A stretch of DNA of 5,911 nt, taken from the NCBI GenBank assembly GCA_021823385.1, contig JAKAOC010000173.1, forward strand, positions 1 to 5,911. The letters are read 5' to 3'. Shown in pieces: positions 1-5,911 of the stretch. The notes under the pieces are model-generated. The model did not search any database and had not been told where the DNA came from. It was given only the letters and a program-made list of their open reading frames with translations. This DNA comes from Actinomycetes bacterium. Lineage in GTDB: Bacteria; Actinomycetota; Acidimicrobiia; Acidimicrobiales; Acidimicrobiaceae. A program made the position numbers and the translations under genes. Positions within the stretch are counted from its first letter, which is position 1. Every line of letters begins with the position of its first letter.

Positions 1-674
1 ACAAAGCGTGCGAGGCTTCGCTCAGGCGGCTGGGGGTGGAGACCATAGATCTCTACTACCAGCACCGGGTGGACACACGCGTTCCCATCGAAGAGACCAT
101 CGGAGCCATGGCCGAGCTGGTCCGGCAAGGTAAGGTGCGCTATCTTGGCCTTTCCGAGGCATCTGCGGCGACTGTTCGGCGTGCCCACGCGGTGCATCCC
201 ATCACCGCCCTTCAAACCGAGTACTCGCTGTGGACCCGCGATCCCGAGGACGGGGTCCTCGAGGCGACCCGGGAGCTCGGCATCGGGTTTGTCGCCTACT
301 CCCCGCTGGGGCGTGGTTTTCTCACCGGGGCGATCCGGTCCATCGACGACTTGGATGCCACGGATACGCGCCGCAACCACCCCCGCTTCAAGGAGGGAAA
401 CTTCGAGGGCAACCTGAGGCTGGTCGATGCGGTGCGTGAGGTGGCCTCCTCCAAAGGCGTAACTCCGGCTCAGCTCGCCTTGGCGTGGGTGCTGTCGCGC
501 GGCGAGGACGTGGTCCCGATTCCCGGAACCCGCAAGCTCGCGCGGCTCGAGGAGAATCTGGGCGCGCTCGAAGTGAGCCTCGGTGCGGATGACCTGGTAA
601 AGATCGAGGCCGCCTTTCCCAAGGGAGCGACCGCTGGTGAGCGCTACGCGGACATGTCTACGGTGAACCGCTAG
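1..674 (+). CDS. Aldo/keto reductase, C-terminal part (5' end cut by window edge)
   Basis: This is an NADPH-dependent oxidoreductase of the aldo/keto reductase superfamily, a cytosolic TIM-barrel enzyme that reduces aldehydes or ketones. The reading frame is open from base 3, upstream of the GTG at 36. The residues before that GTG ([10 protein letters not shown], then [13 protein letters not shown]) are typical mid-protein AKR sequence, so the true start lies outside the window. About 223 residues are present and roughly 100 N-terminal residues are missing from a family length near 325; the missing part should carry the catalytic Asp, Tyr and Lys. Visible landmarks are the active-site His in YYQHRVD (codon 63-65), GLSEAS, the nicotinamide-stacking [20 protein letters not shown], and the cofactor-phosphate loop [16 protein letters not shown]. 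The end, [11 protein letters not shown], resembles the YajO/AKR13-like group. Its substrate cannot be told. The stop is TAG at 672-674. Confidence 0.94.
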   Translation, partial: KACEASLRRLGVETIDLYYQHRVDTRVPIEETIGAMAELVRQGKVRYLGLSEASAATVRRAHAVHPITALQTEYSLWTRDPEDGVLEATRELGIGFVAYSPLGRGFLTGAIRSIDDLDATDTRRNHPRFKEGNFEGNLRLVDAVREVASSKGVTPAQLALAWVLSRGEDVVPIPGTRKLARLEENLGALEVSLGADDLVKIEAAFPKGATAGERYADMSTVNR

Positions 675-757
675 CCCCGAGTCAGAACCAGTGACGGGCC
701 ACCCCGGATTCGATGGGCCGAGCCCGAGAGGCAAGGACGAGCGCGAGTGATGCGCGA

Positions 758-785
758 CGCCGCCTGCGCACGTGCGCGGGCGGCG
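758..785. repeat. 28-base near-perfect palindrome (possible terminator or operator)
   Basis: The two halves are complementary around a central CACGTG at 769-774. Fourteen positions pair outward from the dyad, with a single G-T pair (765/778). As RNA it would fold into a GC-rich hairpin with a stem of about 12 pairs and a tetraloop. It lies 84 bases after the aldo/keto reductase stop and 85 bases before the EAL-HDOD start. No T-run follows on either strand, so a classical intrinsic terminator is not shown. U-less hairpin terminators are proposed in high-GC Gram-positives, and a dimeric regulator's operator is the alternative. Apart from the ribosome-binding site, I see nothing else clear in the 675-869 gap, and no convincing sigma-70-type promoter. 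Confidence 0.6.
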
Positions 786-850
786 CCTCAAGGCTGGTCG
801 CAACCATGTCGATAGAGCCTGGCAAATGCCGACCAGAACATCGTTGCACC

Positions 851-860
851 GAGGAGGGGA
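851..860 (+). promoter_or_regulatory. Ribosome-binding site of the EAL-HDOD gene
   Basis: The purine run GAGGAGGGGA contains a strong GGAG-type Shine-Dalgarno core and ends 9 bases before the ATG at 870. It fixes that ATG as the start. Confidence 0.75.
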
Positions 861-869
861 GCCGCCGGT

Positions 870-2111
870 ATGAGCTCCGAGGCACTGCTGGCGCGACAGC
901 CAATCTTTGACCGGCGCCTCGAAGTCGTTGGATACGAGCTGCTCTTTCGCGGCGAACTTCCCGTCACGGAGTCGCCTAGCGCCCAGGACCGCGATCTTAT
1001 GACAGCCCAACTGATGGTCGATGCCTTCATCCTGGGGGTGGAGCGCCTGGCCGGCGGGAAGCGCTTGTTCGTAAATGCCGACCGCCGCATTCTGAATGGC
1101 GCCGTGCCCATCGTCTTCCCGCCCGAGGCGACCGTGGTCGAAGTGCTGCACCCCTTCGTGCTGGACGCAGAAGCCCGTGCAGGTGTGCACTCGCTGGCCG
1201 AGGCCGGCTACACGATCGCCTTGGACGGCTTCGACTGGTTCGACGGGGCGGAGGAGCTTCTGGAGCTGGCGGCCTACGTCAAGATCGACGTTCGCGCTCA
1301 CGGCCATGAGGAGATCGAAAAGACGCTGGAAAGAGTGCGCCGCTTCGGAGTGAAGTCAGTCGCGCTGAAGGTCGAGTCCTGGGACGAGCTGGAGAAGTTC
1401 ACCGACCTTGGCTTCGATCTCTTCCAGGGCTATGTGCTTTCGCACCCCCAGGTCATCCGGCAGCGCACTTTGGTGCCTGCCCAGATCACCAATCTGCGCC
1501 TGGCCGCCGAACTGGCCGACAACGACGGGTCGTTCGAGAAGGTCGTCGACCTCGTGAGGGTCGACCCGGCATTCGGCTATCGCGTGTTACAGGCCGCGAG
1601 CGAAGGTCCCGACCGAGGGCTGCGCCGCAACGTACGGACTCTGAACGACGCGCTGGTAATGCTGGGCTGGCGCCGGCTCCAGAGCTGGGTGATTCTCATG
1701 CTTATGGTCGAGCCGAAGTCGATGCACTCCGAGCAGGTGTCCACGGCTCTCACACGAGCGCGCCTTTGCGAGCTGCTGGCTTCCAAGCTCGATCCGGCGA
1801 TGGCTAACGCTGCATACCTGACCGGCTTGTTGGCAAGCATGGACCTATTGCTAGGCGTGCCGGTGGAAAGTGTCGTGGACGCCCTTGACGTCGCCCCGGA
1901 GATAACCACCGCAGTTATCGGCCTCGAGGGGAGACTGGGACGGGTCCTGGCCGAGGCGGAATTTCTTCAGCTGGGGATTGGCACCCTGGAAGACGGAGCC
2001 GGAGGAACCTTTGACACCCAGTCGGCGCAGGCCGCCTACCTGGATGCGGTCCACTGGGGTGACGAGATGACCCGCGCTTTGCTGGCGAGTGGAGAAGAAC
2101 GGGAAGAATAG
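870..2111 (+). CDS. EAL-HDOD protein, YuxH/PdeH-like, with a degenerate EAL active site
   Basis: This 413-residue cytosolic signalling protein joins an N-terminal EAL domain (about 3-195) to a C-terminal HDOD domain (about 203-400), the layout of the YuxH/PdeH (COG3434) family. The family opening RQPIFDRRLEVVGYELLFR is at 9-27, where ELLFR stands in the place of EALxR. EAL residues matching canonical catalytic positions are E23, N69 (LFVN), E91, D119, K138 (YVKID), E169 and Q186 (FQGY). Two positions differ: the second Asp of DDF is G120 (ALDGFD), and the first Glu of the AEKVE-type motif is L166 (ALKVES). Cyclic-di-GMP hydrolysis is therefore probably weak or absent, though nucleotide binding may remain. 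The HDOD half has the expected NVRTLNDALVMLGWRRLQSW (254-273) and a YLTGLLASMDLLLGVPVESV-type segment near 316-335; HDOD domains resemble HD hydrolases but lack the metal-binding HD pair. There is no signal peptide or membrane segment. It probably acts by protein-protein contact or as a ligand sensor; the partner is unknown. It appears monocistronic. Confidence 0.94.
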   Translation: MSSEALLARQPIFDRRLEVVGYELLFRGELPVTESPSAQDRDLMTAQLMVDAFILGVERLAGGKRLFVNADRRILNGAVPIVFPPEATVVEVLHPFVLDAEARAGVHSLAEAGYTIALDGFDWFDGAEELLELAAYVKIDVRAHGHEEIEKTLERVRRFGVKSVALKVESWDELEKFTDLGFDLFQGYVLSHPQVIRQRTLVPAQITNLRLAAELADNDGSFEKVVDLVRVDPAFGYRVLQAASEGPDRGLRRNVRTLNDALVMLGWRRLQSWVILMLMVEPKSMHSEQVSTALTRARLCELLASKLDPAMANAAYLTGLLASMDLLLGVPVESVVDALDVAPEITTAVIGLEGRLGRVLAEAEFLQLGIGTLEDGAGGTFDTQSAQAAYLDAVHWGDEMTRALLASGEEREE

Positions 2112-2165
2112 GTCCGGTCGGGCGGCTGCGCCGATGCAGGTACTGCCGGCGCACTGGGCCGGGAG

Positions 2166-2209
2166 CGGGTTCGGAAGGGCGGACTCGGTGTCCGGCCCTT
2201 CCGAACGCG
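2166..2209. terminator. Symmetric hairpin between convergent genes, probable two-way terminator
   Basis: GTTCGGAAGGGC (2169-2180) pairs perfectly with GCCCTTCCGAAC (2195-2206). The stem continues inward with GGAC (2181-2184) against GTCC (2190-2193), leaving a one-base bulge at 2194 and the loop TCGGT. Two more pairs form outside a G/G mismatch at the base. It lies 57 bases after the EAL-HDOD stop and 11 bases after the permease stop, the usual place for a shared terminator. There is no strong T-run on either side, so termination in both directions is inferred from structure and position. Confidence 0.72.
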
Positions 2210-2217
2210 ATAGGTGG

Positions 2218-3708
2218 TTACTCGTCTGCGACGATCGAGCCGACCCGGTCCGCGAGGCCAGGGTCTTTGCGCACGAGGGAGATCGAGTAAAGGACGGCGA
2301 CGACCAGTATCACCAGAGCAATGTACGGATACCAGCTGTAAGGAGCAGGTTGTCCGGGCTTTGCCAGATAATAGAGCGGGACGATGATTGCGACGGCGCC
2401 GAGGATGGGCAGCACGCCGTGGCGGACGCTCCTGAACTCGCTGGGCCTGTACTTGCGGTAGTAGAAGGGCAGAGCCAGGTTCGCGAAAAGGTAGACGAGC
2501 AGGACCAGGATCGTGCCCATTGTCGAGGACTCGGCGAAGAAGTTCACCGGATCCATGGCCTTACCGCCCACCAGGTTGGAGATTGCCCAGCCCAGGATGA
2601 TGACGAGGGAGATGCCGATAAAGAGCATGATCGCGTTCATCGGAGTCTTGCGCTCGGCGTGGACCTTGCCGATCCAGGCAGGCAGCAACCCCTCACGGCC
2701 GGCGTTGAAGACCAGGCGAGCCTGGGAGTTGGTTCCCGCGATCAGGGCGCCCAGCGTGGAGGTCATGCCAGCCAGGTATGCGAAGAAGGCGGCAGCACCA
2801 AGCACCCCTTGCGCCACGGTGATGAAGGGGATTGGGGCGTTGCCGAGGGCGGTGACATTGCCGCCGAATCCGCTAACCGTCGCATAGGCGAAGACTATGT
2901 AAGAGACGACCATGATGGCGACCGAGGCGAAAACGGCCCTGGGCACATTGCGCCGCGGGTTCTCCGTCTCCTCGGCCAAGGCGGCCGAGTTCTCCCAGCC
3001 GATGAAGAGATAGATGGCGAGCGGGAAGCCCTGGGCAAGGCCGGTAAAGCCATCTTTGATGTTGGCGGGATTGAAAGGTGCGAGGGAAAGATGGCCACCG
3101 TTCTTGATGAGCGCGGCAATCGAGACCACCACGAGCACCACCATCTCGAAGGCGAAGAAGAAGCCGGCGATCTTTGTCGACAACGCCACTCCGCGGATCA
3201 TCATCACCACCGCGAGGGCAGCAAAGATGGCCGTAAAGATTCCCCACGGGACATTGAGCTTGAAGTAGTGCTGGAGGATGATCGAGAAGAAGCCACCCGA
3301 TATGACGATGACCGAGGCCATGGCGATCATGTACCCCGCGCCGGCTATGAGCGCGGTCGAAACGGCGCTCGTCGGGCCGAAGGACTTGCCGATGAAGGTT
3401 ATGAATCCGCCGGTCGAAGGCTGGGCGCGCGAGAACTCGGCCAATGTGTTGCCTAGGAAGGCAATGGCAATGCCGGCGGCCAAGATCGTCAAGGGTGAGG
3501 CGACCCCGGCGGTGATCGCCAAGAAGCCGAAGCCGAAGAAGAAGCTCATCGCGGGGCCGATGTTGGCCATCGTCGCGGCTGCAATGTCCGTGATGCTTAA
3601 TACCCCACGGTGCAGGCGATGTTCAGGCCCATGCAGCGGCGCGTGAGGCGCCTTGGATTCCGCGAGCGGCAGCTCAGGATCCGATGGTGGTGAGAGGTCG
3701 GGTGACAA
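2218..3708 (-). CDS. APC-superfamily amino acid/amine permease
   Basis: This 496-residue inner-membrane secondary transporter belongs to the amino acid-polyamine-organocation (APC, PotE-like) superfamily, which generally moves amino acids or amines by proton or solute coupling. A polar, His-rich N-terminus of about 35 residues leads into 12 hydrophobic segments, near residues 38-62, 66-90, 113-140, 154-172, 180-200, 226-246, 258-280, 294-318, 358-380, 393-415, 431-449 and 458-478. Helix 1 carries ATMANIGPAMSFFFGFG in place of the more common GSGIF-type motif. Family landmarks are WENSAALAEETENPRRNVPRAV (239-259, at the end of helix 6) and NAGREGLLPAWIGKVH (335-350, loop 8-9). The length matches a complete protein. 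The start is TTG: an in-frame TAG abuts it upstream and AAAGGA precedes it by 5 bases. The substrate cannot be assigned from sequence. It lies downstream of the aconitase gene on the same strand but behind a terminator, so it is probably transcribed separately. Confidence 0.95.
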   Translation of the reverse strand: MSPDLSPPSDPELPLAESKAPHAPLHGPEHRLHRGVLSITDIAAATMANIGPAMSFFFGFGFLAITAGVASPLTILAAGIAIAFLGNTLAEFSRAQPSTGGFITFIGKSFGPTSAVSTALIAGAGYMIAMASVIVISGGFFSIILQHYFKLNVPWGIFTAIFAALAVVMMIRGVALSTKIAGFFFAFEMVVLVVVSIAALIKNGGHLSLAPFNPANIKDGFTGLAQGFPLAIYLFIGWENSAALAEETENPRRNVPRAVFASVAIMVVSYIVFAYATVSGFGGNVTALGNAPIPFITVAQGVLGAAAFFAYLAGMTSTLGALIAGTNSQARLVFNAGREGLLPAWIGKVHAERKTPMNAIMLFIGISLVIILGWAISNLVGGKAMDPVNFFAESSTMGTILVLLVYLFANLALPFYYRKYRPSEFRSVRHGVLPILGAVAIIVPLYYLAKPGQPAPYSWYPYIALVILVVAVLYSISLVRKDPGLADRVGSIVADE

Positions 3709-3713
3709 CTATG

Positions 3714-3719
3714 TCCTTT
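3714..3719 (-). promoter_or_regulatory. Ribosome-binding site deciding the TTG start of the permease
   Basis: On the minus strand AAAGGA is followed by CATAG and then TTG (3706-3708). The 5-base spacing suits a Shine-Dalgarno element. The last three bases of that spacer are an in-frame TAG, so no longer in-frame product is possible. Confidence 0.7.
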
Positions 3720-3847
3720 CAAGGGGATATGTTCGGTAGATGCTCGGGTGCGGTGAGCGCACGAATCCTGAATTTACTTCCGGACGCAACTTCATCGCCG
3801 GTGCACATGCGGGATCCCAAGCGAAAACTCAGTGGGCGCGCATAAGA

Positions 3848-3877
3848 ATTTTAATAACCTCTTGTGGCCGTTTACAA
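3848..3877 (-). promoter_or_regulatory. Candidate sigma-70-type promoter for the permease
   Basis: On the minus strand TTGTAA (3872-3877) is separated by 18 bases from TAAAAT (3848-3853). The first matches the -35 consensus at four of six positions and the second matches the -10 consensus at five of six. It is the most AT-rich patch in the window. Transcription from here would begin near 3841 and leave a leader of about 130 bases before the TTG start. The -35 overlaps the T-rich tail of the aconitase terminator, so part of the AT-richness may belong to that terminator instead. In the rest of the 3709-3947 gap I see only a small 5-pair hairpin (3748-3762) in the putative leader. Confidence 0.35.
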
Positions 3878-3910
3878 CAAAACCGCTCCCGGCGACGCCC
3901 GCTGGGAGCG
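3873..3910 (-). terminator. acnA: Rho-independent terminator of the aconitase gene
   Basis: Read on the minus strand, CGCTCCC (3910-3904) pairs perfectly with GGGAGCG (3890-3884) around a GC-rich 13-base loop that can partly fold on itself. The run GTTTTGTTGT follows immediately. The stem begins 38 bases after the aconitase TAA. An alternative, longer pairing uses GCCGCTC (3922-3916) with the same GAGCGG arm. Stem plus T-rich tail makes this the best-supported terminator in the window. Confidence 0.8.
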
Positions 3911-3947
3911 CCCGAGAGCGGCTTTGTCTTGAATCCGTTGCCTGCGG

Positions 3948-5911
3948 TTAGCCGCGCGCCAGATTCCGCATCACGTATTGAAGGATTCCGCCGTTGCGGT
4001 AGTAATCGAGCTCTTTTGGTGTGTCTATTCGAAGCTTGGCCTCGAAGCTCGTGCCATCTGCTTCGACGGTGAGAGTCTCCGGTGCCCTTGATCCCTCGGC
4101 GAGCTTTTCCAGCCCCTTGATGGTGATGGCCTCGTATCCGGTGAGCCCCAGAGAGTCGATGCTCTCGCCGGCGGGGAACTGCAACGGAAGGACGCCCATG
4201 CCTACCAGGTTGGAGCGATGGATCCGCTCGAAGCTCTCCGCTATGACCGCGCGGACGCCCAGCAAATAGGTTCCCTTGGCGGCCCAGTCCCGAGACGAGC
4301 CGGATCCGTACTCTTTGCCCGCCAGGATCACCAGCGGAACTCCGCGCTCTTTGTAGGCCATCACGGCCTCGTAGATGGTGGTGATGTTGCCGTCCGGAAG
4401 CAGCTTGGTGTAGCCACCTTCCTTGCCGTCCGCGAGACGGTTGCGGATTCGGATGTTGGCAAAGGTGCCGCGGATCATCACCTCATGGTTGCCGCGCCGT
4501 GCTCCGTAGGAATTGAAGTCCGCAACGTCGACCCCGCGCTCGATCAGCCACTGGCCCGCGGGCGAGTTGGCGCGGATGTTGCCTGCCGGGGAGATGTGGT
4601 CCGTGGTGACGCTGTCGCCCAACACGGCAAGGACCCGGCCGCCCTGGATCGGCGCGATCGGCGCCGGCTCCCTGGTCATCCCCTCGAAGAACGGGGGCTT
4701 GTGCACGTAGGTGGAGTGCGCGTTGTCCCACGCGAAGCTCGAGCCCGACGGGACGTCGAGAGCCTTCCAACGCTCGTCGCCCTCGAAGGCCTTCGCGTAG
4801 CTCGAAGCGAACATTTCGGTGTCTATCGAGCTGCGGAGCACCTCTGTGACCTCGTCGGCGCTCGGCCAGACGTCTGCCAGATAGACGGGCTTACCCTCGG
4901 AGTCATGGCCCAGGGGCTCTCCTTGGAGGTCGACGTCCATCGAACCCGCGATTGCGTAGGCGATGACGAGAGGTGGCGATGCCAGGTAGTTCATGCGCAC
5001 GTCCGGGTTGATGCGCCCTTCGAAGTTGCGGTTTCCGGAAAGGACCGAGACCGTGGCGAGGTTGGCGGAGTTGACCGCCTCGGAAATCTCGGGCAGTAAC
5101 GGCCCGGAGTTGCCGATGCAGGTCGTGCAGCCATAGCCGACCAGATAAAAGCCGAGCTTCTCGAGATACGGGGTCAAGCCGGCGCGGTCGTAATAGTCCA
5201 TGACCACTTTCGAGCCCGGGGCGAGGGTGGTCTTTACCCAGGGCTTGGTGGTGAGGCCGCGCTCGACGGCCTTCTTGGCCAGCAGGCCCGCCGCAACCAT
5301 CACGGACGGGTTTGAGGTGTTGGTGCAGGAGGTGATGGCGGCGATAACGACGCTGCCATGGTCGACAGTGAAGGCGCGGCCGTCGGCGAGGGTCACCGGC
5401 GTCGGCTTGGGCTCCGTCGAGCTTATCGAGCCCTGATCGGCGAGCTTGGCTACGGCGGAGGCGAAGCGAGCCTTGGACTCGCGCAAGGGAACACGATCCT
5501 GGGGCCGCGCAGGGCCGGCCAGCGAGGGCTCGACGGCGGAGAGGTCCAGTTCGACGCTTTCGTTGTATACGGGCTCAGCATTCGGGTCGAGCCAGAGGCC
5601 CTGCTCCTTCGCGTACGCCTCGACCAGCGCGATCTGCTCTTCGCTCCGGCCCGTCAGCCGCAGGAAGCGGAGTGTCTCGTCGTCGATGGGGAAGACGGTG
5701 ATCGTGGAGCCGTACTCGGGGGACATGTTGCCGATCGTGGCGCGGTTCTCGAGGCTTACATTCGCGCAACCAGGGCCGTAGAACTCGACGAACTTGCCGA
5801 CCACGCCGTGCTTGCGCAACAACTCGGTGACGGTGAGAACCATGTCGGTGGCTGTGGTGCCCACGGGCAGCGAGCCGGTGAGCTTGATGCCGACCACCTT
5901 GGGCACCAGCA
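3948..5911 (-). CDS. acnA: Aconitate hydratase A (aconitase), C-terminal part, N-terminus cut by window edge
   Basis: This [4Fe-4S] enzyme interconverts citrate and isocitrate through cis-aconitate in the TCA cycle, in the cytosol. The frame stays open to the right edge. The GTG at 5904-5906 is internal, because it sits in the conserved context [12 protein letters not shown], so the true start lies beyond the window. About 653 residues are present; the AcnA/IRP1-type family is near 900, so roughly 250 are missing. Counting that GTG as residue 1, the three cluster cysteines are C194 ([13 protein letters not shown]), C260 and C263 ([14 protein letters not shown]). [13 protein letters not shown] and [20 protein letters not shown] follow near 287-325. 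A linker leads to the swivelling domain 4 (about 425-650), with [37 protein letters not shown], the active-site loop [12 protein letters not shown] (534-545) and [18 protein letters not shown]. All expected motifs are intact, so the enzyme should be active. A strong terminator follows its TAA stop. Confidence 0.97.
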   Translation of the reverse strand, partial: LVPKVVGIKLTGSLPVGTTATDMVLTVTELLRKHGVVGKFVEFYGPGCANVSLENRATIGNMSPEYGSTITVFPIDDETLRFLRLTGRSEEQIALVEAYAKEQGLWLDPNAEPVYNESVELDLSAVEPSLAGPARPQDRVPLRESKARFASAVAKLADQGSISSTEPKPTPVTLADGRAFTVDHGSVVIAAITSCTNTSNPSVMVAAGLLAKKAVERGLTTKPWVKTTLAPGSKVVMDYYDRAGLTPYLEKLGFYLVGYGCTTCIGNSGPLLPEISEAVNSANLATVSVLSGNRNFEGRINPDVRMNYLASPPLVIAYAIAGSMDVDLQGEPLGHDSEGKPVYLADVWPSADEVTEVLRSSIDTEMFASSYAKAFEGDERWKALDVPSGSSFAWDNAHSTYVHKPPFFEGMTREPAPIAPIQGGRVLAVLGDSVTTDHISPAGNIRANSPAGQWLIERGVDVADFNSYGARRGNHEVMIRGTFANIRIRNRLADGKEGGYTKLLPDGNITTIYEAVMAYKERGVPLVILAGKEYGSGSSRDWAAKGTYLLGVRAVIAESFERIHRSNLVGMGVLPLQFPAGESIDSLGLTGYEAITIKGLEKLAEGSRAPETLTVEADGTSFEAKLRIDTPKELDYYRNGGILQYVMRNLARG

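Noticed and set aside
36..38. GTG as the start of the aldo/keto reductase
   Set aside because: The frame is open upstream and encodes conserved family sequence before it. A protein starting here would lack the catalytic Tyr, Asp and Lys region. The gene is cut by the window edge, not internally truncated.
796..840. Possible promoter upstream of the EAL-HDOD gene
   Set aside because: GATAGA near 810 only loosely resembles a -10 element and no -35-like hexamer lies at a suitable distance, so no promoter is claimed.
713..910. A small + strand open frame filling the gap before the EAL-HDOD gene
   Set aside because: It has no good ribosome-binding site, spans the palindrome, is rich in Arg/Ala as random GC-rich frames are, and runs out of frame into the EAL-HDOD gene.
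2089..3456. A 455-codon open frame on the + strand opposite the permease gene
   Set aside because: It is antisense to an unmistakable membrane transporter. Its Asp/Glu/His/Arg/Gly-rich product is what the complement of Leu/Val/Ile/Ala codons yields. It begins inside the end of the EAL-HDOD gene and matches no known family.
3748..3762. Small hairpin GTGCG-5-CGCAC in the permease leader
   Set aside because: A 5-pair stem in GC-rich DNA is expected by chance and is not placed against the start codon or Shine-Dalgarno.
4218..5099. A 293-codon open frame on the + strand opposite the aconitase gene
   Set aside because: The opposite strand encodes fully conserved aconitase motifs, including all three cluster cysteines. 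This frame is open because stop codons are rare in GC-rich DNA.
5904..5906. GTG as the start of the aconitase
   Set aside because: It falls in the conserved middle of AcnA ([12 protein letters not shown] context). The frame remains open to the edge and about 250 N-terminal residues are expected beyond it.

Overview
The window is a GC-rich bacterial chromosomal segment, with codon third positions dominated by G and C. It carries four protein genes, two of them cut by the window edges. The GC-rich codon use, the TTG start of the transporter and the sequence style of the aconitase and permease fit a high-GC Gram-positive (Actinomycetota), perhaps a deep-branching or uncultivated one. That placement is an impression from the proteins; there is no rRNA or other marker gene to confirm it.

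Layout from left to right: (1) the C-terminal two thirds of an aldo/keto reductase on the + strand, ending at 674; (2) a 195-base gap with a 28-base near-perfect palindrome; (3) a complete + strand gene for a 413-residue EAL-HDOD protein of the YuxH/PdeH-like family (870-2111), whose EAL half lacks two residues normally needed for cyclic-di-GMP hydrolysis; (4) a short convergent gap with a long symmetric hairpin, probably a two-way terminator; (5) a complete - strand gene for a 12-helix APC-superfamily amino acid/amine permease (2218-3708), starting at TTG; (6) a 239-base gap holding the terminator of the aconitase gene, a possible permease promoter and a leader of roughly 130 bases; (7) the C-terminal part of aconitase A on the - strand, running off the right edge.

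The genes do not form an obvious pathway. The two + strand genes are separated by a gap with a palindrome. The two - strand genes are separated by a convincing intrinsic terminator, so each gene is probably its own transcription unit. Aconitase is a core TCA-cycle enzyme, the permease probably imports a nitrogenous substrate, the EAL-HDOD protein is a signalling or regulatory protein, and the aldo/keto reductase is a general NADPH-dependent oxidoreductase.

I found no mobile element, CRISPR array, tRNA, rRNA or phage gene, and no evidence of an undescribed multigene system. The points most worth a second look are the degenerate EAL active site, the palindrome at 758-785 and the promoter/terminator overlap upstream of the permease.
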